A DNA stretch of 64,000 nt, taken from Muraenolepis orangiensis. Taxonomy: Eukaryota; Chordata; Actinopteri; Gadiformes; Muraenolepididae. Shown here one piece after another: positions 34,883 through 49,312 of the stretch. A program made the translations under genes and the position numbers. Positions within the stretch are counted from its first letter, which is position 1; every line of letters starts with the position of its first letter. The notes below the pieces were generated by a model. It saw only the letters and a list, made by a program, of their open reading frames with translations. It was not told where the DNA came from and made no database searches. The DNA is taken from NCBI GenBank assembly GCA_027704905.1, contig JANIIK010000784.1, forward strand, positions 1 through 64,000, written 5' to 3'.

Positions 34883-37800
34883 CTGTGTGGGGGTCAGGAC
34901 CAGTGCTCATAGTCATACACTTATCCGACATTGTGTGCCTATATTCGGGTTTGAGATGGAGTGTGTGTGGGGTGAGGACCAGTGCTTTTAGTCAAACATT
35001 CATCCGACATTGTGTGCCTATATTCGGATTGGAGATGGAGTGTGTGTGGGGTCAGGACCAGTGCTTTAGTCAAACATTCATCCGACATTGTGTGCCTATA
35101 TTCGGATTGGAGATGGAGTGTGTGTGGGGTCAGGACCAGTGCTCATAGTCAAACACTTATCCGACATTGTGTGCCTATATTCAGATTGTAGATGGAGTGT
35201 GTTGGGGTCAGGACCAGTGCTCATAGTCATACACTTATCCGACATTGAGTGCCTATTTTCGGATGGGAGATGGAGTGTGTGTGGGGGTCAGGACCAGTGC
35301 TTTTAGTCAAACATTCATCCGACATTGTGTACCTATATTCGGATTGGAGATGGAGTTTGTGGGGGTCAGGACCAGTGTTTTAATCAAACATTCATCTGAC
35401 ATTGTGTGCCTATATTCAGATTGGAGATGGAGTGTGTGTGGGGTCAGGACCAGTGGTCATAGTCATACACTTATCCGACATTGTGTGACTATTTTCGGAT
35501 TGGAGATGGAGTTTGTGGGGGTCAGGACCAGTGTTTTTATTAAACATTCATCCGACATTGTGTGCGTATATTCGGATTGGAGATGAAGTGTGTGTGGGGG
35601 TCAGGACCAGTGCTTTTAGTCAAACATTCATCCAACATTGAGTGCCTATTTTCGGATTGGAGATGGAGTGTATTGGGGTCAGGACCAGTGCTCATAGTCA
35701 TACACTTATCCGACATTGTATGCCTATATTCGGATAGGAGATGGAATGTGTGTGGGGGTCAGGACCAATGCTTTTAGTCAAACATTAATCCAAAAATGAG
35801 TGCCTATTTTCGGATTGGAGATAGAGTGTGTGTGGGGTCAGGACCAGTGCTCATAGTCATACAAACATATGACATTGAGTGCCTATTTTCGGATTGGAGA
35901 TGGAGTGTGTGGGGGTCAGGACCAGTGCTCATAGTCATACACTTATCCGACATTGTGAGCCTATTTTCGGTATGGGGATGTAGTGTGTGAGGGGGTCAGG
36001 ACCAGTGCTCATAGTCATACACTTATCCGACATTGTGTGCCTATATTCGGATTTGAGATGGAGTGTGTGTTGGGGTGAGGACCAGTGCTTTTAGTCAAAC
36101 ATTCATCCGACATTGTGTGCCTATATTTGGATTGGAGATGGAGTGTGTGTGGGGATGAGGACCAGTGCTTGTAGTCAAACATTCATCCGACATTGTGTGC
36201 CTATATTCGGATTGGAGATGGAGTGTGTGTGGGGTCAGGACCAGTGCTCATAGTCAAACATTCATCCAACATTGTGTGCCTATATTCGGATTGGAGATGG
36301 AGTGTGTGTGGGGGTCAGGACCAGTGCTTTTAGTCAGACACACATCCGACATTGTGTGCCTAAATTCGGATTGGAGATGGAGTGTGTGGGGGTAAGGACC
36401 AGTGCTCATAGTCATACACTTATCCAACATTGTGTGCCTATATTCGGATTGGAGATGGAGTGTGTGTGGGGTCAGGACCAGTGGTCATAGTCATACACTT
36501 ATCCGACATTGTGTGACTATTTTCGGATGGGAGATGGAGTGTGTGTGAGGGTCAGGACCAGTGCTTTTAGTCATACACTCATCCGACATTGTGTGGCTAT
36601 ATTCGGATTGGAGATGGAGTGTGTGGGGGTCAGGACCAGTGCTCATAGTCATACACCTATCCGACATTGTGTGCCTATATTCGGATTGGAGATGGAGTGT
36701 GTGTGGGGTCAGGACCAGTGCTTTTAGTCAAACATTCATCCGACATTGTGTGCCTATATTCGGATTGGAGATGGAGTGTGTGTGGGGTCAGGACCAGTGG
36801 TCATAGTCATACACTTATCCGACATTGTGTGACTATTTTCGGATGGGAGATGGAGTGTGTGTGAGGGTGAGGACCAGTGCTTTTAGTCAAACATTCATCC
36901 AACATTGTGTGCCTATATTCGGATTGGAGATGGAGTGTGTGTGGGGGTCAGGACCAGTGCTTTTAGTCATACACACATCCGACATTGAGTGACTATTTTC
37001 GGATTGGAGATGGAGTGTGTGGGGGTCAGGACCAGTGCTCATAGTCATACACCTATCCGACATTGTGTGCCTATATTCGGATTGGAGATGGAGTGTGTGT
37101 GGGGTCAGGACCAGTGGTCATAGTCATACACTTATCCGACATTGTGTGACTATTTTCAGATTGGAGATGGAGTTTGTGGGGGTCAGGACCAGTGTTTTTA
37201 TTAAACATTCATCCGACATTGTGTGCGTATATTCGGATTGGAGATGAAGTGTGTATTGGGGTCAGGACCAGTGCTCATAGTCATACACTTATCCGACATT
37301 GTATGCCTATATTCGGATAGGAGATGGAATGTGTGTGGGGGTCAGGACCAGTGCTTTTAGTCAAACATTAATCCAAAAATGAGTGCCTATTTTCGGATTG
37401 GAGATAGAGTGTGTGTGGGGTCAGGACCAGTGCTCATAGTCATACACACATATGACATTGAGTGCCTATTTTCGGATTGGAGATGGAGTGTGTGGGGGTC
37501 AGGACCAGTGCTCATAGTCATACACTTATCCGACATTGTGAGCCTATTTTCGGTATGGAGATGTAGTGTGTGAGGGGGTCAGGACAAGTGCTTTTAGTAT
37601 TACACACATCCAACATTGAGTGCCTGTATTCGGATTGGAGATGGACTGTGTGGGGGTCAGGACCAGTGCTCATAGTCATACACTTATCCGACATTGTGTG
37701 CCTATATTCGGGTTTGAGATGGAGTGTGTGTGGGGGTGAGGACCAGTGCTTTTAGTCAAACATTCATCCGACATTGTGTCCCTATATTTGGATTGGAGAT

Positions 37801-39076
37801 GGAGTGTGTGTGGGGATGAGGACCAGTGCTTGTAGTCAAACATTCATCCGACATTGTGTGCCTATTTTCGGATTGGAGATGGAGTGTGTGTGGGGGTCAG
37901 GACCAGTGCTTTTAGTCAAACATTCATCCGACATTGTGTGCCTATATTTCGGATTGGAGATGGAGTGTGTGTGGGGTGAGGACCAGTGCTTTTAGTCATA
38001 CACATATCCGACATTGAGTGCCTATTTTCAGATTGGAGATGGAGTGTGTGGGGGTCAGGACCAGTGCTCAAAGTCATACACTTATCCAACATTGTGTGCC
38101 TATATTCGGATTGGAGAAGGAGTGTGTGGGGGTCAGGACCAGTGCTTTTAGTCAAACATTCATCCAACATTGTGTGCCTATATTCGGATTGGAGATGGAG
38201 TGTGTGTGGGGGTCAGGACCAGTGCTTTTAGTCATACACACATCCGACATTGAGTGACTATTTTCGGATTGGAGATGGAGTGTGTGGGGGTCAGGACCAG
38301 TGCTCATAGTCATACACTTATCCGACATTGTGTGACTATTTTCGGATTGGAGATGGAGTGTGTGGGGGTCAGGACCAGTGCTTTTAGTCAAACATTCATC
38401 CGACATTGTGTGCGTATATTCGGATTGGAGATGGAGTGTGTGTGGGGGTCAGGACCAGTGCTTTTAGTCAAACATTCATCCGACATTGAGTGCCTATTTT
38501 CGGATTGGAGATGGAGTGTGTTGGGGTCAGGACCAGTGCTCATAGTCATACACTTATCCGACATTGTGTGCCTATATTCGGATTGGAGAAGGAGTGTGTG
38601 TGGGGTCAGGACCAGTGGTCATAGTCATACACTTATCCGACATTGTGTGACTATTTTCAGATTGGAGATGGAGTTTGTGGGGGTCAGGACCAGTGTTTTT
38701 ATTAAACATTCATCCGACATTGTGTGCGTATATTCGGATTGGAGATGAAGTGTGTGTGGGGGTCAGGACCAGTGCTTTTAGTCAAACATTCATCCAACAT
38801 TGAGTGCCTATTTTCGGATTGGAGATGGAGTGTATTGGGGTCAGGACCAGTGCTCATAGTCATACACTTATCCGACATTGTATGCCTATATTCGGATAGG
38901 AGATGGAATGTGTGTGGGGGTCAGGACCAATGCTTTTAGTCAAACATTAATCCAAAAATGAGTGCCTATTTTCGGATTGGAGATAGAGTGTGTGTGGGGT
39001 CAGGACCAGTGCTCATAGTCATACAAACATATGACATTGAGTGCCTATTTTCGGATTGGAGATGGAGTGTGAGGGG

Positions 39077-40331
39077 GTCAGGACCAGTGCTCATAGTCAT
39101 ACACTTATCCGACATTGTGTGCCTATATTCGGATTTGAGATGGAGTGTGTGTTGGGGTGAGGACCAGTGCTTTTAGTCAAACATTCATCCGACATTGTGT
39201 GCCTATATTTGGATTGGAGATGGAGTGTGTGTGGGGATGAGGACCAGTGCTTGTAGTCAAACATTCATCCGACATTGTGTGCCTATATTCGGATTGGAGA
39301 TGGAGTGTGTGTGGGGTCAGGACCAGTGCTCATAGTCAAACATTCATCCAACATTGTGTGCCTATATTCGGATTGAAGATGGAGTGTGTGTGGGGGTCAG
39401 GACCAGTGCTTTTAGTCAGACACACATCCGACATTGTGTGCCTAAATTCGGATTGGAGATGGAGTGTGTGGGGGTAAGGACCAGTGCTCATAGTCATACA
39501 CTTATCCAACATTGTGTGCCTATATTCGGATTGGAGATGGAGTGTGTGTGGGGTCAGGACCAGTGCTTTTAGTCATACACTCATCCGACATTGTGTGGCT
39601 ATATTAGGATTGGAGATGGAGTGTATGGGGGTCAGGACCAGTGCTCATAGTCATACACCTATCCGACATTGTGTGCCTATATTCGGATTGGAGATGGAGT
39701 GTGTGTGGGGGTCAGGACCAGTGCTTTTAGTCAAACATTCATCCGACATTGTGTGCATATATTCGGATTGGAGATGGAGTGTGTGTGGGGTCAGGACCAG
39801 TGGTCATAGTCATACACTTATCCGACATTGTGTGACTATATTCAGATGGGAGATGGAGTGTGTGTGAGGGTCAGGACCAGTGCTTTTAGTCAAACATTCA
39901 TCCAACATTGAGTGCCTATTTTCGGATTGGAGATGGAGTGTATTGGGGTCAGGACCAGTGCTCATAGTCATACACTTATCCGACATTGTATGCCTATATT
40001 CGGATAGGAGATGGAATGTGTGTGGGGGTCAGGACCAGTGCTTTTAGTCAAACATTAATCCAAAAATGAGTGCCTATTTTCGGATTGGAGATAGAGTGTG
40101 TGTGGGGTCAGGACCAGTGCTCATAGTCATACACACATATGACATTGAGTGCCTATTTTCGGATTGGAGATGGAGTGTGTGGGGGTCAGGACCAGTGCTC
40201 ATAGTCATACACTTATCCGACATTGTGAGCCTATTTTCGGTATGGAGATGTAGTGTGTGAGGGGGTCAGGACAAGTGCTTTTAGTCTTACACACATCCAA
40301 CATTGAGTGCCTGTATTCGGATTGGAGATGG
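39077..40331. repeat. 25-monomer-spaced inner repeat, unit 2 copy 1
   Basis: The equivalent of 31494-32748 at +7,583 bp, and itself repeated at +1,975 bp. Differences include GGTTGGAG in place of GGTTTGAG at the right flank (about 40400) and TATATTCAGATGGG at about 39838. The four copies of this 1.25 kb segment show that the 1,975 bp duplication came first and was then copied as part of the 7.4 kb unit. Confidence 0.86.
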
Positions 40332-41051
40332 ACTGTGTGGGGGTCAGGACCAGTGCTCATAGTCATACACTTATCCGACATTGTGTGCCTATATTCGGGT
40401 TGGAGATGGAGTGTGTGTGGGGGTGAGGACCAGTGCTTTTACTCAAACATTCATCCGACATTGTGTGCCTATATTCGGATTGGAGATGGAGTGTGTGTGG
40501 GGGTCAGGACCAGTGCTTTTAGTCAAACATTCATCCGACATTGTGTGCCTATATTCGGATTGTAGATGGAGTGTGTTGGGGTCAGGACCAGTGCTCATAG
40601 TCATACACTTATCCGACATTGAGTGCCTATTTTCGGATGGGAGATGGAGTGTGTGTGGGGGTCAGGACCAGTGCTTTTAGTCAAACATTCATCCGACATT
40701 GTGTACCTATATTCGGATTGGAGATGGAGTTTGTGGGGGTCAGGACCAGTGTTTTAATCAAACATTCATCTGACATTGTGTGCCTATATTCAGATTGGAG
40801 ATGGAGTGTGTGTGGGGTCAGGACCAGTGGTCATAGTCATACACTTATCCGACATTGTGTGACTATTTTCGGATTGGAGATGGAGTTTGTGGGGGTCAGG
40901 ACCAGTGTTTTTATTAAACATTCATCCGACATTGTGTGCGTATATTCGGATTGGAGATGAAGTGTGTGTGGGGGTCAGGACCAGTGCTTTTAGTCAAACA
41001 TTCATCCAACATTGAGTGCCTATTTTCAGATTGGAGATGGAGTGTATTGGG

Positions 41052-42306
41052 GTCAGGACCAGTGCTCATAGTCATACACTTATCCGACATTGTGTGCCTA
41101 TATTCGGATTTGAGATGGAGTGTGTGTTGGGGTGAGGACCAGTGCTTTTAGTCAAACATTCATCCGACATTGTGTGCCTATATTTGGATTGGAGATGGAG
41201 TGTGTGTGGGGATGAGGACCAGTGCTTGTAGTCAAACATTCATCCGACATTGTGTGCCTATATTCGGATTGGAGATGGAGTGTGTGTGGGGTCAGGACCA
41301 GTGCTCATAGTCAAACATTCATCCAACATTGTGTGCCTATATTCGGATTGAAGATGGAGTGTGTGTGGGGGTCAGGACCAGTGCTTTTAGTCAGACACAC
41401 ATCCGACATTGTGTGCCTAAATTCGGATTGGAGATGGAGTGTGTGGGGGTAAGGACCAGTGCTCATAGTCATACACTTATCCAACATTGTGTGCCTATAT
41501 TCGGATTGGAGATGGAGTGTGTGTGGGGTCAGGACCAGTGCTTTTAGTCATACACTCATCCGACATTGTGTGGCTATATTAGGATTGGAGATGGAGTGTA
41601 TGGGGGTCAGGACCAGTGCTCATAGTCATACACCTATCCGACATTGTGTGCCTATATTCGGATTGGAGATGGAGTGTGTGTGGGGGTCAGGACCAGTGCT
41701 TTTAGTCAAACATTCATCCGACATTGTGTGCATATATTCGGATTGGAGATGAAGTGTGTGTGGGGTCAGGACCAGTGGTCATAGTCATACACTTATCCGA
41801 CATTGTGTGACTATTTTCAGATGGGAGATGGAGTGTGTGTGAGGGTCAGGACCAGTGCTTTTAGTCAAACATTCATCCAACATTGAGTGCCTATTTTCGG
41901 ATTGGAGATGGAGTGTATTGGGGTCAGGACCAGTGCTCATAGTCATACACTTATCCGACATTGTATGCCTATATTCGGATAGGAGATGGAATGTGTGTGG
42001 GGGTCAGGACCAGTGCTTTTAGTCAAACATTAATCAAAAAATGAGTGCCTATTTTCGGATTGGAGATAGAGTGTGTGTGGGGTCAGGACCAGTGCTCATA
42101 GTCATACACACATATGACATTGAGTGCCTATTTTCGGATTGGAGATGGAGTGTGTGGGGGTCAGGACCAGTGCTCATAGTCATACACTTATCCGACATTG
42201 TGAGCCTATTTTCGGTATGGAGATGTAGTGTGTGAGGGGGTCAGGACAAGTGCTTTTAGTCTTACACACATCCAACATTGAGTGCCTGTATTCGGATTGG
42301 AGATAG
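41052..42306. repeat. 25-monomer-spaced inner repeat, unit 2 copy 2
   Basis: The equivalent of 33469-34723 at +7,583 bp. It shares that copy's diagnostic AATCAAAAAATG monomer (42041) and GGAGATAGACTG flank. It does not share CATCCAAGATTG, so that change is private to unit 1. Confidence 0.86.
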
Positions 42307-44676
42307 ACTGTGTGGGGGTCAGGACCAGTGCTCATAGTCATACACTTATCCGACATTGTGTGCCTATATTCGGGTTTGAGATGGAGTGTGTGTGGGGGTG
42401 AGGACCAGTGCTTTTAGTCAAACATTCATCCGACATTGTGTGCCTATATTCGGATTGGAGATGGAGTGTGTGTGGGGGTCAGGACCAGTGCTTTTAGTCA
42501 AACATTCATCCGACATTGTGTGCCTATATTCGGATTGGAGATGGAGTGTGTGTGGGGTCAGGACCAGTGCTCATAGTCAAACACTTATCCGACATTGTGT
42601 GCCTATATTCAGATTGTAGATGGAGTGTGTTGGGGTCAGGACCAGTGCTCATAGTCATACACTTATCCGACATTGAGTGCCTATTTTCGGATGGGAGATG
42701 GAGTGTGTGTGGGGGTCAGGACCAGTGCTTTTAGTCAAACATTCATCCGACATTGTGTACCTATATTCGGATTGGAGATGGAGTTTGTGGGGGTCAGGAC
42801 CAGTGTTTTAATCAAACATTCATCTGACATTGTGTGCCTATATTCAGATTGGAGATGGAGTGTGTGTGGGGTCAGGACCAGTGGTCATAGTCATACACTT
42901 ATCCGACATTTTGTGACTATTTTCGGATTGGAGATGGAGTTTGTGGGGGTCAGGACCAGTGTTTTTATTAAACATTCATCCGACATTGTGTGCGTATATT
43001 CGGATTGGAGATGAAGTGTGTGTGGGGGTCAGGACCAGTGCTTTTAGTCAAACATTCATCCAACATTGAGTGCCTATTTTCGGATTGGAGATGGAGTGTA
43101 TTGGGGTCAGGACCAGTGCTCATAGTCATACACTTATCCGACATTGTATGCCTATATTCGGATAGGAGATGGAATGTGTGTGGGGGTCAGGACCAATGCT
43201 TTTAGTCAAACATTAATCCAAAAATGAGTGCCTATTTTCGGATTGGAGATAGAGTGTGTGTGGGGTCAGGACCAGTGCTCATAGTCATACAAACATATGA
43301 CATTGAGTGCCTATTTTCGGATTGGAGATGGAGTGTGTGGGGGTCAGGACCAGTGCTCATAGTCATACACTTATCCGACATTGTGAGCCTATTTTCGGTA
43401 TGGGGATGTAGTGTGTGAGGGGGTCAGGACCAGTGCTCATAGTCATACACTTATCCGACATTGTGTGCCTATATTCGGATTTGAGATTGAGTGTGTGTTG
43501 GGGTGAGGACCAGTGCTTTTAGTCAAACATTCATCCGACATTGTGTGCCTATATTTGGATTGGAGATGGAGTGTGTGTGGGGATGAGGACCAGTGCTTGT
43601 AGTCAAACATTCATCCGACATTGTGTGCCTATATTCGGATTGGAGATGGAGTGTGTGTGGGGTCAGGACCAGTGCTCATAGTCAAACATTCATCCAACAT
43701 TGTGTGCCTATATTCGGATTGGAGATGGAGTGTGTGTGGGGGTCAGGACCAGTGCTTTTAGTCAGACACACATCCGACATTGTGTGCCTAAATTCGGATT
43801 GGAGATGGAGTGTGTGGGGGTAAGGACCAGTGCTCATAGTCATACACTTATCCAACATTGTGTGCCTATATTCGGATTGGAGATGGAGTGTGTGTGGGGT
43901 CAGGACCAGTGGTCATAGTCATACACTTATCCGACATTGTGTGACTATTTTCGGATGGGAGATGGAGTGTGTGTGAGGGTCAGGACCAGTGCTTTTAGTC
44001 ATACACTCATCCGACATTGTGTGGCTATATTCGGATTGGAGATGGAGTGTGTGGGGGTCAGGACCAGTGCTCATAGTCATACACCTATCCGACATTGTGT
44101 GCCTATATTCGGATTGGAGATGGAGTGTGTGTGGGGGTCAGGACCAGTGCTTTTAGTCAAACATTCATCCGACATTGTGTGCCTATATTCGGATTGGAGA
44201 TGAAGTGTGTGTGGGGTCAGGACCAGTGGTCATAGTCATACACTTATCCGACATTGTGTGACTATTTTCGGATGGGAGATGGAGTGTGTGTGAGGGTGAG
44301 GACCAGTGCTTTTAGTCAAACATTCATCCAACATTGTGTGCCTATATTCGGATTGGAGATGGAGTGTGTGTGGGGGTCAGGACCAGTGCTTTTAGTCATA
44401 CACACATCCGACATTGAGTGACTATTTTCGGATTGGAGATGGAGTGTGTGGGGGTCAGGACCAGTGCTCATAGTCATACACCTATCCGACATTGTGTGCC
44501 TATATTCGGATTGGAGATGGAGTGTGTGTGGGGTCAGGACCAGTGGTCATAGTCATACACTTATCCGACATTGTGTGACTATTTTCAGATTGGAGATGGA
44601 GTTTGTGGGGGTCAGGACCAGTGTTTTTATTAAACATTCATCCGACATTGTGTGCGTATATTCGGATTGGAGATGA

Positions 44677-47600
44677 AGTGTGTGTGGGGGTCAGGACCAG
44701 TGCTTTTAGTCAAACATTCATCCAACATTGAGTGCCTATTTTCGGATTGGAGATGGAGTGTATTGGGGTCAGGACCAGTGCTCATAGTCATACACTTATC
44801 CGACATTGTATGCTTATATTCGGATAGGAGATGGAATGTGTGTGGGGGTCAGGACCAATGCTTTTAGTCAAACATTAATCCAAAAATGAGTGCCTATTTT
44901 CGGATTGGAGATAGAGTGTGTGTGCGGTCAGGACCAGTGCTCATAGTCATACAAACATATGACATTGAGTGCCTATTTTCCGATTGGAGATGGAGTGTGT
45001 GGGGGTCAGGACCAGTGCTCATAGTCATACACTTATCCGACATTGTGAGCCTATTTTCGGTATGGAGATGTAGTGTGTGAGGGGGTCAGGACCAGTGCTC
45101 ATAGTCATACACTTATCCGACATTGTGTGCCTATATTCGGATTTGAGATGGAGTGTGTGTGGGGATGAGGACCAGTGCTTGTAGTCATTCACTTATCCGA
45201 TATTGTGTGGCTATATTCGGATTGGAGATGGAGTGTGTGTGGGGGTCGGGACCAGTGCTCATAGTCATACACTCATCCGACATTGTGTGCCTATATTCGG
45301 ATTGGAGATGGAGTGTGTGTGGGCGTGAGGTCCAGTGCTTTAATCAAACATTCATCCGACATTGTGTGCCTATATTCGGATAGGAGATGGAGTGTGTGTG
45401 GTGGTCAGGACCAGTGCTTTTTGACAAACATTCATCTGACATTTATTGTCTATTTCCGGATTGGAGATGGAGTGTGTGGGTTTCAGGACCAGTTCTCATA
45501 TTCATACACTTATCCGACATTGTTTCCCTATATTTGGATTGGAGATGGAGTGTGTGTGGGGGTCAAGACCAGTGCTTTTAGTCAAACATTCATCCGACAT
45601 TGTGTGCCTATATTCGGATTGGAGATGGAGTGTGTGTGGTCAGGACCAGTGCTCATAGTCATACACTTATCCGACATTGAGTTATTCTATTCGGATTGGA
45701 GATGGAGTGTGTGTGGGTCAGAACCAGTGCTCATAGTCATACACTCATCCGACATTGAGTGCCTATTTTCAGATTGGAGATGGAGTGTGTGGGGGTCAGG
45801 ACCAGTGCTCAAAGTCATACACTTATCCAACATTGTGTGCCTATATTCGGATTGGAGAAGGAGTGTGTGGGGGTCAGGACCAGTGCTTTTAGTCAAACAT
45901 TCATCCAACATTGTGTGCCTATATTCGGATTGGAGATGGAGTGTGTGTGGGGGTCAGGACCAGTGCGTTTAGTCATACACACATCTGACATTGAGTGACT
46001 ATTTTCGGATTGGAGATGGAGTGTGTGGGGGTCAGGACCAGTGCTCATAGTCATACACCTATCCGACATTGTGTGCCTATATTCGGATTGGAGATGGAGT
46101 GTGTGTGGGGTCAGGACCAGTGGTCATAGTCATACACTTATCCGACATTGTGTGACTATTTTCGGATTGGAGATGGAGTTTGTGGGGGTCAGGACCAGTG
46201 TTTTTATTAAACATTCATCCGACATTGTGTGCGTATATTCGGATTGGAGATGAAGTGTGTGTGGGGGTCAGGACCAGTGCTTTTAGTCAAACATTCATCC
46301 AACATTGAGTGCCTATTTTCGGATTGGAGATGGAGTGTATTGGGGTCAGGACCAGTGCTCATAGTCATACACTTATCCGACATTGTATGCCTATATTCGG
46401 ATAGGAGATGGAATGTGTGTGGGGGTCAGGACCAATGCTTTTAGTCAAACATTAATCCAAAAATGAGTGCCTATTTTCGGATTGGAGATAGAGTGTGTGT
46501 GGGGTCAGGACCAGTGCTCATAGTCATACAAACATATGACATTGAGTGCCTATTTTCGGATTGGAGATGGAGTGTGTGGGGGTCAGGACCAGTGCTCATA
46601 GTCATACACTTATCCGACATTGTGAGCCTATTTTCGGTATGGAGATGTAGTGTGTGAGGGGGTCAGGACCAGTGCTCATAGTCATACACTTATCCGACAT
46701 TGTGTGCCTATATTCGGATTTGAGATGGAGTGTGTGTTGGGGTGAGGACCAGTGCTTTTAGTCAAACATTCATCCGACATTGTGTGCCTATATTTGGATT
46801 GGAGATGGAGTGTGTGTGGGGATGAGGACCAGTGCTTGTAGTCATTCACTTATCCGATATTGTGTGGCTATATTTGGATTGGAGATGGAGTGTGTGTGGG
46901 GGTCGGGACCAGTGCTCATAGTCATACACTCATCCGACATTGTGTGCCTATATTCGGATTGGAGATGGAGTGTGTGTGGTGGTCAGGACCAGTGCTTTTT
47001 GACAAACATTCATCTGACATTTATTGCCTATTTTCGAATTGGAGATGGAGTGTGTGGGTTTCAGGACCAGTTCTCATAGTCATACACTTATCCGACATTG
47101 TTTCCCTATATTTGGATTGGAGATGGAGTGTGTGTGGGGGTCAAGACCAGTGCTTTTAGTTAAACATTCATCCGACATTGTGTGCCTATATTCGGATTGG
47201 AGATGGAGTGTTTGCTGGGGTCAGGACCAGTGCTCATAGTCATACACTTATCCGACATTGAGTTCTGCTATTCGGATTGGAGATGGAGTGTGTGTGGGTC
47301 AGAAGCAGTGCTCATAGTCATACACTCATCCGACATTGTGTGGCTATATTCGGATTGGAGATGGAGTGTGTGTGGGGGTGAGGACCAGTGCTTTTAGTCA
47401 AACATTCATCCGACATTGTGTGCCTATATTCGGATTGGAGATGGAGTGTGTGTGGGTCAGTACCAGTGCTCATAGTCATACACTCATCCGACATTGTGTG
47501 GCTATATTCGGATTGGAGATGGAGTGTATGTAGGGGTGAGGACCAGTGCTTGTAGTCAAACATTCATCCAACATTGTGTGCCTATATTCGGATTTGAGAT

Positions 47601-49312
47601 GGAGTGTGTGTGGGTGTCAGGACCAGTGCTTTTAGTCATACACATATCCGACATTGAGTGCCTATTTTCAGATTGGAGATGGAGTGTGTGGGGGTCAGGA
47701 CCAGTGCTCAAAGTCATACACTTATCCAACATTGTGTGCCTATTTTCAGATTGGAGATGGACTGTGTGGGGGTCAGGACCAGTGCTCAAAGTCATACACT
47801 TATCCAACATTGTGTGCCTATATTCGGATTGGAGAAGGAGTGTGTGGGGGTCAGGACCAGTGCTTTTAGTCAAACATTCATCCAACATTGTGTGCCTATA
47901 TTCGGATTGGAGATGGAGTGTGTGTGGGGGTCAGGACCAGTGCTTTTAGTCATACACACATCCGACATTGAGTGACTATTTTCGGATTGGAGATGGAGTG
48001 TGTGGGGGTCAGGACCAGTGCTCATAGTCATACACTTATCCGACATTGTGAGCCTATTTTCGGTATGGAGATGTAGTGTGTGAGGGGGTCAGGACCAGTG
48101 CTTTTAGTCTTACACACATCCAACATTGAGTGCCTGTATTTGGATTGGAGATGGACTGTGTGGGGGTCAGGACCAGTGCTCATCGTCATACACTTATCCG
48201 ACATTGTGTGCCTATATTTGGATTGGAGATGTAGTGTGTGTGGGGATGAGGACCAGTGCATTTTAGTCATACACATATCCAACATTGAGTGCCTATTTTC
48301 GGATTGGAGATGGAGTGTGTGGGGGTCAGGACCAGTGCTCATAGTCATACACCTATCCGACATTGTGTGCCTATATTCGGATTGGAGATGGAGTGTGTGT
48401 GGGGTCAGGACCAGTGGTCATAGTCATACACTTATCCGACATTGTGTGACTATTTTCGGATTGGAGATGGAGTTTGTGGGGGTCAGGACCAGTGTTTTTA
48501 TTAAACATTCATCCGACATTGTGTGCGTATATTCGGATTGGAGAAGAAGTGTGTGTGGGGGTCAGGACCAGTGCTTTTAGTCAAACATTCATCCAACATT
48601 GAGTGCCTATTTTCAGATTGGAGATGGAGTGTATTGGGGTCAGGACCAGTGCTCATAGTCATACACTTATCCGACATTGTATGCCTATATTCGGATAGGA
48701 GATGGAATGTGTGTGGGGGTCAGGACCAATGCTTTTAGTCAAACATTAATCCAAAAATGAGTGCCTATTTTCAGATTGGAGATAGAGTGTGTGTGGGGTC
48801 AGGACCAGTGCTCATAGTCATACAAACATATGACATTGAGTGCCTATTTTCGGATTGGAGATGGAGTGTGTGGGGGTCAGGACCAGTGCTCATAGTCATA
48901 CACTTATCCGACATTGTGAGCCTATTTTCGGTATGGAGATGTAGTGTGTGAGGGGGTCAGGACCAGTGCTCATAGTCATACACTTATCCGACATTGTGTG
49001 CCTATATTCGGATTTGAGATGGAGTGTGTGTGGTGGTGAGGACCAGTGCTTTTATTCAAACATTCATCCGACATTGTGTGCCTATATTTGGATTGGAGAT
49101 GTAGTGTGTGTGGGGATGAGGACCAGTGCATTTTAGTCATACACATATCCGACATTGAGTGCCTATTTTCAGATTGGAGATGGAGTGTGTGGGGGTCAGG
49201 ACCAGTGCTCAAAGTCATACACTTATCCAACATTGTGTGCCTATATTCGGATTGGAGAAGGAGTGTGTGGGGGTCAGGACCAGTGCCTTTAGTCAAACAT
49301 TCATCCAACATT
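44677..49312. repeat. Mosaic satellite zone, partly matching 14-16 kb
   Basis: About 45156-46975 matches 14031-15850 at an offset of 31,125 bp, with a few patches of different monomer subtype (for example at 45555-45620). The match then breaks by loss of one monomer at about 46975, a state shared with the first 180 bases of the window. The next part, about 47490-47980, resembles 16400-16850. About 48300-48900 matches 23.7-24.3 kb at an offset of 24,574 bp. Cassette markers lie at 44886, 46463 and 48757. No gene is present. Confidence 0.82.

Larger units (their letters stand above)
29795..37142. repeat. ~7.4 kb higher-order unit, copy 1
   Basis: Copy 1 of the largest tandem pair in the window. 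Its counterpart starts at about 37143. The offset is 7,348 bp at first, 7,583 after three extra monomers in copy 2 (about 38320-38555), and 7,428 after an extra two-monomer duplication plus three single-base losses in copy 1 (34.6-35.1 kb). All large steps are whole monomers. Inside is a 1,975 bp tandem duplication. Cassette markers lie at 30031, 31375, 32483, 34458 and 35796. Confidence 0.88.
37143..44676. repeat. ~7.5 kb higher-order unit, copy 2
   Basis: Copy 2 of the unit at 29795-37142. It carries three extra monomers at about 38320-38555 and lacks the 158 bp duplication of 34.6-34.9 kb. One monomer has an extra T (CCTATATTTCGG, about 37945). It contains the inner 1,975 bp repeats at about 39077-40331 and 41052-42306. 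Cassette markers lie at 37379, 38958, 40066, 42041 and 43224, in the same order as in copy 1. Confidence 0.88.
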
